From NCBI RefSeq assembly GCF_009873615.1, contig NZ_SSMG01000391.1, positions 1 through 61,360 of the forward strand: a stretch of DNA of 61,360 nt. Direction: 5' to 3'. Positions 54,754 through 61,360 of this stretch are shown in pieces (positions within the stretch are counted from its first letter, which is position 1; each line of letters begins with the position of its first letter). Origin of the DNA: Photobacterium lucens. GTDB taxonomy: Bacteria > Pseudomonadota > Gammaproteobacteria > Enterobacterales > Vibrionaceae. Below the pieces are notes generated by a model. The model ran no database searches, was not told the DNA's origin, and saw nothing but the letters and a program-made list of their open reading frames with translations. Position numbers and translations under genes: made by a program.

Positions 54754-54783
54754 CTCACCTCTCTCGATAAGTAGAGAGGTGAG
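54754..54783. terminator. hairpin after the DUF4056 gene
   Basis: CTCACCTCTCT (54754-54764) and AGAGAGGTGAG (54773-54783) form a perfect 11-bp stem between convergent genes. No T-run follows on either strand, so it may need Rho or protect 3' ends. Confidence 0.6.
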
Positions 54784-54790
54784 AAATACA

Positions 54791-55489
54791 TCAGGCTTTT
54801 ACAGCACGAACAAACAAGAAGTTAGGCTTAGTGGTTAAATACTGATACGTCTTTTCACAAATTGCTTTCGCTTCTTCCAACACCTCACCTTCGCTTAATG
54901 CTGTAATCACAAAACCGTTAGCGGTTAACGCATGAGTAATTTCCACCAGTGAGCGACGATAAAACGCCACTTCAACAGGCTCGCCTACTGTGTCCCATGT
55001 TTCACGAATAAACTCACGTTCAAAGTAATTACCAGACAGTGAACATTCAAAATCAGCAAACGGATGATGGGTTGAAAAAACAAACTCTCCACCTTGCTTG
55101 AGTACTCGATGGACTTCTTGGCAAAGTGCAGCTAAATCTTCAAGGTAGTGGATCATCAATGCACTGACGACTAAATCTGCACTTTGATCGGCAACGAAAG
55201 GCAATCCTTCTGCTACATTGTGCGAGTAAGCATTCACCCTATTACCCAGCTTGTTTTTCACTAATTCGATCATCTCTGCAGAATAATCAATACAGGTTAC
55301 TTGCCCTGCTTGCTGCTGAACAAAATAGTTGGCGTAAACCCCAGAGCCACAACCAAGATCGATAATATCTTTGCCTTGCACCTCACCAATTAGTGTCTTC
55401 ATCATGGGAAAGTCATACATGGCATTGTAGATATTTGCTTGGATCACCTGATCGTACTTAACGGCATGTTTTGAATAAAGTTCTGACAT
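54791..55489 (-). CDS. class I SAM-dependent methyltransferase
   Basis: A 232-residue methyltransferase of the UbiE/BioC-like type. Motif I is DLGCGSGVYANYF (44-56), the acidic end of strand 2 is in VTCIDYSAEM, and SADLVVSALMIHYL and LKQGGEFVFSTHHP give motifs III-IV. The ATG at 55489 fits the family start MSELYSKHAVKYDQVIQ. No operon partner; the substrate is unknown. Confidence 0.88.
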   Translation of the reverse strand: MSELYSKHAVKYDQVIQANIYNAMYDFPMMKTLIGEVQGKDIIDLGCGSGVYANYFVQQQAGQVTCIDYSAEMIELVKNKLGNRVNAYSHNVAEGLPFVADQSADLVVSALMIHYLEDLAALCQEVHRVLKQGGEFVFSTHHPFADFECSLSGNYFEREFIRETWDTVGEPVEVAFYRRSLVEITHALTANGFVITALSEGEVLEEAKAICEKTYQYLTTKPNFLFVRAVKA

Positions 55490-55545
55490 TGGGTAATACT
55501 CTTTAATAAATAAAAGAACAAGGCTGTCACTTGGGTATATAAACA

Positions 55546-55576
55546 ACAAAGCCGACTTTATCAGTCGGCTTTACAA
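55546..55576 (-). terminator. terminator of the exonuclease gene
   Basis: AAAGCCGAC (55548-55556) pairs with GTCGGCTTT (55564-55572); it lies 30 bases beyond the stop at 55605 and upstream of the methyltransferase start. Confidence 0.85.
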
Positions 55577-55604
55577 AAACACATTCAATGATGGTAACAA
55601 ACAA

Positions 55605-56162
55605 TTACTGAGCCTGATCGGACTCTTTGTCACAAAACATTGTCGCTGCAAGGCGAGCCAAGTTATACGCATCCACATAACCTGAATGCTGACGCCCTTC
55701 CCATTCAACACCTGCAATTTCCATCGCAGCACGTTGGCCTAAACGCTTATTGGTTACATGACGCTGCAGCTTAAAGAGGGTTGCTAAGTTCAAATACTCT
55801 CGAAACGGCACTTTTAAATCTTTAGCTAAGCACTCTTTTTTCAAAATACGATCGTCATGTCCCCATGCGGCATAAATTTTATGGCGACCACCAAATTTCT
55901 GCTCGATCGATTTTAAGATCACGGAAAGCGGTTTACCGTTCTTTTCCACAATTTCAGGCTTAATGCCGGTTAGCTCAGTACAAAACGGGGAGATTTCATC
56001 TTTGGCAGGTCTCACATAATGCTGTGCTCTGCGAACGATTTTTCCTGTGTTGAGATCCAGCTCGGCAACTCCAATCTCGATGATTTCACCGGTTCTGGAT
56101 GTGCGGCCATCATTCCAACAACACATTTCGAGGTCGAAACACACAATACGGTCAAAATTCAT
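55605..56162 (-). CDS. DEDDh 3'-5' exonuclease
   Basis: A 185-residue DnaQ-fold exonuclease. The acidic pair D10 and E12 lies in IVCFDLEMCCW, the middle Asp in AAWGHDDRILKKEC, and the final His-Asp in HSGYVDAYNLARL (HxxxxD). This Exo I-III pattern is DEDDh. The CCW after the first motif and the TSRTGEIIEIGV stretch recall ERI1/KapD-type RNA exonucleases. Cytosolic; single gene. Substrate could be RNA or single-stranded DNA. Confidence 0.88.
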   Translation of the reverse strand: MNFDRIVCFDLEMCCWNDGRTSRTGEIIEIGVAELDLNTGKIVRRAQHYVRPAKDEISPFCTELTGIKPEIVEKNGKPLSVILKSIEQKFGGRHKIYAAWGHDDRILKKECLAKDLKVPFREYLNLATLFKLQRHVTNKRLGQRAAMEIAGVEWEGRQHSGYVDAYNLARLAATMFCDKESDQAQ

Positions 56163-56449
56163 TACTCATCCAAGTATCACAGGCAAAACAGCCGATAATC
56201 ATACCACTATGAACCAATCTGTTCATCCGTTTAGCAGCAAGACTGTCTCATTCTTTTTATTTAACAATAAACTAAATATGAACCAGACTTACATTTGATC
56301 CCATACGGTATTGCAAGCACACGAAATATTTCAACAGGCTTAATCATCCATCCCAAAACAACACATACTGCTATTAAGTCACTTGGATCTTGCTTGTTTT
56401 CACTATAAAGCTGAAGCATTTCTTTGGCATGCATAGGAAGCATTACACT

Positions 56450-59332
56450 ATGACCCAACAGCAAGCCTCATTATCCCCACTCAAACGCGCTAATCCGTCT
56501 GATAGCGACGCTCTTATCCACTGTATCTATGACAGCAGCCATGAACTGATGCAGTTTATGTTTGGCGATAAAGCCACAGCATTAGCGGTATTGCGAAAAC
56601 TCTATTCACATTCTAGTGGTTTGTTTAGTTATCGCTTTGGTTGGACGTATTCACAACACAGCGAAATCAAAGGCGCGGTGCTTGGCTATTCTCGCCACCA
56701 GCTTAAACAACAAGAATTTATGGGCGCTATCCAGCTATTGATAGCAATACCACTAACATTAAAAGCTCATCTGCTCACAACCGTACGTAACGCGCTAGAA
56801 GACTATGTACCTTTACCCTCAGAAGGAGCGTTTTATATCAATAATATTGCGGTTTGTGAGTCCGCCCGTGGGCAAGGGATCGGTACGGCGATCCTTGATG
56901 CTCTTTGCCTGCAATTAAAACAACAAGGTTACCGTTATATCGAGTTAGATGTGACAGAGTGCAATAAAGGTGCTATTCGCTTCTATAACGATTACGGCTT
57001 TACGCAAGTGTCACAATCAGGCTCTGAAGCACTCAATCAGCAGCATGGCTTACCTATCTTGCTGAGAATGCGTTATGTCTTAAGCGATAAAGCTCACGCA
57101 GGCCAGCAGCCAAACTATACCAATGTCATCAAAGAAGTTTCACGGCTTTACCCGATTGCAGTGGATGAGGTTTATAGTCCAGGAACAATAGAGCAGCTAC
57201 AAACAATGTTAAACACCACCACTAAACCCATATCCATTGGTGGTGGACGTTATAGTATGGGGGGACAAATCGCCCATGAAGGTTCTTTGCATATAGATAT
57301 GCGAGGTTTAAATCGCATTCTTGATCTTAATGTCGAAGCCAAAACAATCCGTGTTCAAGCTGGGGCTCGTTGGCGAGATATACAAGCAGCAATTAAAGAT
57401 GATGGGCTGGCAGTCAAAATCATGCAGACCTATGCCAATTTCACAGTAGGTGGCTCACTGAGCGTCAATTGTCATGGTCGCTATGTTGGTTTAGGGCCTT
57501 TGGTTTTATCGGTTAATGAAATCCTACTGTTATTAGAAGATGGCACCGCCGTTGTTGCCTCTCCCACGCAGCACAGTGAGCTATTCTATGGCACCATTAG
57601 TGGTTACGGTGCGATTGGGATCATTGTTGAAGTCGAGTTATCGCTCACCACTGATAGTCATATTGAGCGATTGCATACCAAAATGCCGCTTTCTCAATAT
57701 CCTGCTTTTTTTAATCGTAATATTAAAACCAACTCGGATGCTGTTTTTCATAACGCTGATATGCTGCCGCCTAATTTTGATAAGGTGCAAGCGATCACAT
57801 GGGAAAGCACCGACAAAGCTGTTAATGCTGCACCAAGAAAAGCCCGTAAGCTGTATTTAGCAGAGAAATATATGCTATGGACCATCACAGAAGCGCCCTT
57901 TGGTTACTGGCTGCGAGAATACATTTATGAGCCTTTGCTGTATTGGCGTAACAAGATCACGACTCGCAATGATGAAGCCAATTATGATGTGGCAGAGTTA
58001 GAGCCAATCTCACGAGAGAAAACCACCTACGTCTTGCAAGAGTATTTTATTCCAGTCGGTAATATTGAAAAGTTTACCCCAGCCATGACGGAGATCTTAA
58101 AGCGTTATGCGGTAAACACAGTCAATATTTCAATTCGTCATGCCAAACAAGATCCGGGAACCCTGCTTGCGTGGGCAAGAGAAGAGGTATTTGCCTTTGT
58201 GCTTTACTACAAACAAGGAGCAAGCCCTGCCGATCAAACCCGTGTTGCAATTTGGACTCGAGAGCTTATCGAAGCCGCTATTCATGCTGGTGGTTGTTAT
58301 TATCTGCCTTATCAGCCTCATGCTCGGTTTGATCAATTTCATCGTGCCTACCCTAATGCAACTGCACTGTTTACATTAAAAGAGAAATGGGATCCCAACT
58401 ATCGCTTTCGCCATTGCTTATGGGAAAAATACTACCGCCAGAGTGACGATCAGCGATTATTTAGCCCTGACGAGATTAATCAGTCTGAATTTCGTCAAGT
58501 CTATAACACGATTTCAGACCGAGATAATTTCTATCTGTTTTTGCAAAACATCTATCACTTATACACAGAGCATCAATTCCACCAGCTGATCCTCGATACA
58601 TGTCAGCAATTTAATAACGATGAAGCTATCTATGAAGAGCTTCAATATGCGCTAGTTGATATTAAACCAGCACTGGGCGATATACGTTATGCGCTACCCG
58701 CTTTAGCGAAACAAAAACGGGAAATGATCAAACAAACCCAAGCGATATTGCCAGCTAATCATCATCTTGAAGGGTATTTAGAAATCGGCTCGACAGGACG
58801 TTATGTTCATGGGTTGAAAAAAGCACTGAAGCTCTCTGGCAAGGTATTTATCTCTAATGACGTCATGCCCGATCACTCACTAGCAGAGATCGCAGAGCGT
58901 GGCAGTATTAAGCCGGTTGGTGAGTTTTTCGCTCTCAATAATTATGATCCTATCCCTGACAATATCATTGCAGATAATAGTTTAGATCTGATCACCTGCT
59001 ACATCGGGCTTCATCACTGCCCGCCAGATAAACTCGACGCTTATATTGCTTCTATTTGTCGAATACTTAAACCCGATAGTTATTTTATCTTACGAGATCA
59101 CGATGCGGAAACAACACAGCAACGCACGTTTTGCTCGTTAGTGCATACCGTGTTTAATGCTGGGATCAATGTCAGCTGGCTAGACAATCAAGCAGAATTA
59201 AGAAACTTTCAAGGTATTGATTATTGGATAGCTACATTAGAAAAACACGGGCTTTGTAATAGCAAACAGTATTTATTGCAAGATCACGACCCATCACTCA
59301 ATACGTTAATGTGTTTTAAAAAAAAATTGTAA
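56450..59332 (+). CDS. three-domain GNAT / FAD-binding oxidoreductase / methyltransferase fusion
   Basis: A 960-residue protein in which three enzymes follow each other. Residues of about 10-210 are a GNAT acetyltransferase (AVCESARGQGIGTAILDALC, then FYNDYGFTQVS). Residues of about 235-420 are a PCMH-type FAD-binding domain (ISIGGGRYSMGGQ, then VGGSLSVNCHGR). The FAD-linked oxidase C-terminal part continues to about 660 (LKEKWDPNYRFRHCLWEKYY). After a helical linker, about 770-960 form a SAM methyltransferase with LEIGSTGRYV, SLDLITCYIGLHHCPPDKL and LKPDSYFILRDHD. ATG at 56450 follows AGGAAG by nine bases; ATG at 56390 and 56429 are alternatives. No frameshift is seen. Likely makes or tailors a small molecule, but substrate and pathway are unknown. 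Confidence 0.82.
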   Translation: MTQQQASLSPLKRANPSDSDALIHCIYDSSHELMQFMFGDKATALAVLRKLYSHSSGLFSYRFGWTYSQHSEIKGAVLGYSRHQLKQQEFMGAIQLLIAIPLTLKAHLLTTVRNALEDYVPLPSEGAFYINNIAVCESARGQGIGTAILDALCLQLKQQGYRYIELDVTECNKGAIRFYNDYGFTQVSQSGSEALNQQHGLPILLRMRYVLSDKAHAGQQPNYTNVIKEVSRLYPIAVDEVYSPGTIEQLQTMLNTTTKPISIGGGRYSMGGQIAHEGSLHIDMRGLNRILDLNVEAKTIRVQAGARWRDIQAAIKDDGLAVKIMQTYANFTVGGSLSVNCHGRYVGLGPLVLSVNEILLLLEDGTAVVASPTQHSELFYGTISGYGAIGIIVEVELSLTTDSHIERLHTKMPLSQYPAFFNRNIKTNSDAVFHNADMLPPNFDKVQAITWESTDKAVNAAPRKARKLYLAEKYMLWTITEAPFGYWLREYIYEPLLYWRNKITTRNDEANYDVAELEPISREKTTYVLQEYFIPVGNIEKFTPAMTEILKRYAVNTVNISIRHAKQDPGTLLAWAREEVFAFVLYYKQGASPADQTRVAIWTRELIEAAIHAGGCYYLPYQPHARFDQFHRAYPNATALFTLKEKWDPNYRFRHCLWEKYYRQSDDQRLFSPDEINQSEFRQVYNTISDRDNFYLFLQNIYHLYTEHQFHQLILDTCQQFNNDEAIYEELQYALVDIKPALGDIRYALPALAKQKREMIKQTQAILPANHHLEGYLEIGSTGRYVHGLKKALKLSGKVFISNDVMPDHSLAEIAERGSIKPVGEFFALNNYDPIPDNIIADNSLDLITCYIGLHHCPPDKLDAYIASICRILKPDSYFILRDHDAETTQQRTFCSLVHTVFNAGINVSWLDNQAELRNFQGIDYWIATLEKHGLCNSKQYLLQDHDPSLNTLMCFKKKL

Positions 59333-59455
59333 TTCGTGCTTATCGCTAATATGTCGTATTGATAGATTTAATATTTAATTAATAATAGTAAATAAAAATG
59401 CAATATACTTTTGCCACTATCACGCTTTTCAATACTATTATTAACACAATAAAGC

Positions 59456-61273
59456 ATGATTAGCAGAAGAGTATTCCTTAAGGGAACAGCAGCAACTATG
59501 GTTGCAGCATATTTAACTGGGTGTAAATCCAGCAACAACTCAGGCAACGGAAAAAAGAAAGTCCATCAAAACTGGAAATTAGCCGTTTTACCTGACACGC
59601 AAAAATATTCTGAAAATAGCCCTGAACGTTATTTTTCTCAAACCCAATGGGTTGCAGATAATTGGAAAGAAGAAAACATTCCATTCACGATTCACCTCGG
59701 TGATTTAGTGGAACATTACGATGAACCAGCCGAATGGGATGTCGCCTGTAAGGCAATGGATATCTTAGGAGCATCAGAAAATACACCTTACTCTCTTCTG
59801 TGTGGTAATCACGATCTTGAAAACGGTGATCATTTTGACAATGAACGCCAAAGCAATGAACCTTTTTTAAACCACTTCCCTGAAAGTAAAATATTTGAAA
59901 TCAACACATGTATCGCAGTCAGTGAATGTGGTTTCAATAGTTGTCACCTTTTCAAAGAGCCGGAAAATAACACTGAGTTTTTGGTCTTTGCAATCGATTG
60001 GAACCCTTCAGAAGCAACATTCAATTGGGCTCAAAACTTACTCGATCAATACCCTAACACCCCAGCAATTTTATCAACCCATCAACTGTTAAATATTGAT
60101 AGTGATGGAAAAAGTCCATTAATTACCTCTAAAGGCTTCGAGTTCTGGATCGATTTCATTCATAAAAATGACCAGATCTTCCTCACCATGAATGGTCATC
60201 ATCATGGTGCAGCTAATATGGTAGCTAAGAATGCTTACGGTCGTGACGTACTTATGATGGTTGTTGATTACCAAGCTGATTATTGGGGAGGAAATGGCAT
60301 GCTCCGAACTGTCGGTTTTGATTACGGTAACAATCAGCTAGTTATTCGCTCATTCTCACCTTGGGTTCAGGCGATCCCAGAGGATGCACGTAACCCATTT
60401 GATATACCTGAATTAACAGATGAAACAAACCACTTCGAATTCGAGATGAATTTTGAGGAGCGCTTCAGTAATTTAAACCAAGGTGAGTTAACACCTATGC
60501 CAGGCCTTATTGAAGGTACGGTTGGTTATTGGAAATTCGATCAAGAAAACATGATGAAAATAGATGACGAAGGGAGCGTAACTTCTGTATTCCAAGACCT
60601 TTCAGGCAATGGTAGCCACTTTAAAATGATGCCAAGAGATGCCAACCAAGGTGCATTGAAAGAATATTTTGAATATTCTGACTCATCACCAGAACAAGGA
60701 CATACAACAGGTTCTGTTCTGCTTAAAGGTAATAAAGCTGAAGATACTGGCGCATACTTATCGACCCTTGGCGCTGCAATCAGCGCTAATAATTGGGATC
60801 AAGGCTACACCATCGAAACCTACCTTCAATTACCAGATGATTGGGAAAGTGATTTGTCACGTTGGGGGGGAATTTTATGCCAGCAAGCAAGTCGAAATGA
60901 TTTCCGTGACGAGGGTGGTGAAGATCCAGCCGTTGTTTTAGCGATTTCTTCCCTTCATGAGATCCAATGGGAAACCATGGATAATAAAAAACAAGATCCT
61001 ACGACTGCGTGGTCTTTTAGTCTCAAGTTTATGAGATGGTATCATATCGCTATTATTAACGATGGTATCAATACCAATATGTATATTGATGGTTACATCG
61101 TCATGCGTAATCCAGAACAAAGCACAGGGCTTGCTATAAAAGAAGGTGCTAATTGGATCGTTGGTTCTTCATGTTCTAACGGTTTAGTACATAACCCTCT
61201 TTACGGTTACATTAGCGAACTAAGAATAGTGAATAGACCTTTATCATTAGATGAGTTGTTAATTAACGTCTAG
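59456..61273 (+). CDS. Tat-exported lipoprotein metallophosphoesterase with LamG-like domain
   Basis: A 605-residue protein whose N-terminus combines a twin-arginine motif (SRRVFLKG) with a lipobox (LTGC, C23). Residues of about 40-300 form a calcineurin-like phosphoesterase with D47 in LPDTQKY, D83 in HLGDLVEH, N118-H119 in CGNHD, THQ and GHHHG metal ligands. Residues of about 350-600 look like a LamG/concanavalin domain (GTVGYWKFDQ, then RWYHIAIINDG, NMYIDG and the end YISELRIVNRPLSLDEL). The arrangement suggests a surface or periplasmic phosphatase or phosphodiesterase that binds a glycan. ATG is preceded by ACAATAAAGC, with no strong ribosome-binding site. It stands alone before the tRNA-Asn terminator. 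Confidence 0.87.
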   Translation: MISRRVFLKGTAATMVAAYLTGCKSSNNSGNGKKKVHQNWKLAVLPDTQKYSENSPERYFSQTQWVADNWKEENIPFTIHLGDLVEHYDEPAEWDVACKAMDILGASENTPYSLLCGNHDLENGDHFDNERQSNEPFLNHFPESKIFEINTCIAVSECGFNSCHLFKEPENNTEFLVFAIDWNPSEATFNWAQNLLDQYPNTPAILSTHQLLNIDSDGKSPLITSKGFEFWIDFIHKNDQIFLTMNGHHHGAANMVAKNAYGRDVLMMVVDYQADYWGGNGMLRTVGFDYGNNQLVIRSFSPWVQAIPEDARNPFDIPELTDETNHFEFEMNFEERFSNLNQGELTPMPGLIEGTVGYWKFDQENMMKIDDEGSVTSVFQDLSGNGSHFKMMPRDANQGALKEYFEYSDSSPEQGHTTGSVLLKGNKAEDTGAYLSTLGAAISANNWDQGYTIETYLQLPDDWESDLSRWGGILCQQASRNDFRDEGGEDPAVVLAISSLHEIQWETMDNKKQDPTTAWSFSLKFMRWYHIAIINDGINTNMYIDGYIVMRNPEQSTGLAIKEGANWIVGSSCSNGLVHNPLYGYISELRIVNRPLSLDELLINV

Positions 61274-61285
61274 ATTTTAAACGTA

Positions 61286-61317
61286 AAAAAGCCCGCAATT
61301 GCTTGCGGGCTTTTTTA
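61286..61317. terminator. terminator of tRNA-Asn and of the phosphoesterase gene
   Basis: GCCCGCAA/TTGCGGGC-type stem (61291-61310, AAAAAAGCCCGCA with TGCGGGCTTTTTT) flanked by A- and T-runs on both sides. It serves the minus-strand tRNA and the plus-strand gene. Confidence 0.92.
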
Positions 61318-61319
61318 TT

Positions 61320-61360
61320 TGGCTCCTCCTGCTGGACTTGAACCAGCGACATACGGATTA
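61320..61360 (-). tRNA. tRNA-Asn, 5' part cut by window
   Basis: On the minus strand the sequence runs TAATCCGTATGTCGCTGG, then the T arm GGTTCAAGTCC and the 3' end AGGAGGAGCCA. It equals the 3' half of bacterial tRNA-Asn, in which the anticodon GTT is followed by AATCCG; only its last base is inside the window. The CCA is encoded. Confidence 0.9.

Overview
The window looks like chromosomal DNA of a marine gamma-proteobacterium of the Vibrionaceae, most likely Photobacterium. Reasons are the moderately AT-rich base composition, the Vibrionaceae-like Rof, CyuA/CyuP, MdtIJ and AdeP homologues, a GH19 chitinase with two small chitin-binding modules, and the many short bidirectional terminators. 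It is cut inside a tRNA at both ends: tRNA-Ser(UGA) on the left and tRNA-Asn on the right, both on the minus strand. No integrase, transposase, phage gene or CRISPR array was seen.

Layout. 0.4-6.1 kb: a secreted GEVED/LruC-domain protein with a coupled lipoprotein, a secreted GH19 chitinase, the Rho-binding antiterminator Rof and a 61-residue unknown. 6.6-31.1 kb: a glycosaminoglycan (chondroitin/hyaluronan-type) utilisation locus. It has a secreted PL8 lyase, two exported sulfatases, an anaerobic sulfatase maturase, a KdgM-type porin, a mannose-family PTS (AgaVWEF), two cytosolic candidates for splitting unsaturated uronides (GH105 and DUF2264), the uronate branch KduI-KduD-KdgK-Eda, the amino-sugar branch AgaA-AgaS-AgaY/Z, and a DeoR-type regulator, AgaR. 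Export signals place depolymerisation and desulfation outside the inner membrane and the unsaturated-uronide hydrolases in the cytosol, so the PTS may import unsaturated disaccharides. A repeated CTTTCRTT-type motif lies before almost every transcription unit of this locus and fits the known AgaR consensus.

31.1-43.6 kb: an orphan RloC-like ATPase/HEPN putative anticodon nuclease, a 42-residue basic ORF, a choloylglycine-hydrolase-family enzyme, the adenine permease AdeP under a near-perfect PurR box, CyuA-CyuP (cysteine breakdown and uptake), an EamA transporter, MdtIJ, a LysR regulator and a GNAT enzyme.

43.6-51.3 kb: the most interesting block. Eight minus-strand genes (PRD protein, SFCGS protein, DUF4312, DUF4311, DUF4310, metal-dependent deacetylase, DgaE-like ammonia-lyase, DgaF-like aldolase) are followed by a BglG-type regulator with its own EIIB- and EIIA-like domains. 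The enzymes predict catabolism of an N-acylated 2-amino-2-deoxy-aldonate. The DUF proteins look like an uncharacterised, possibly PTS-derived, uptake system. N-acetylglucosaminate from oxidised chitin is a plausible substrate, but this is inference.

51.6-61.3 kb: a translationally coupled envelope trio (beta-barrel, BamA/TamA-like barrel, DUF4056), a methyltransferase, a DEDDh exonuclease, a three-domain GNAT-FAD oxidoreductase-methyltransferase fusion, and a Tat-exported lipoprotein with metallophosphoesterase and LamG-like domains. All calls come from reading the sequence; no database search was run.
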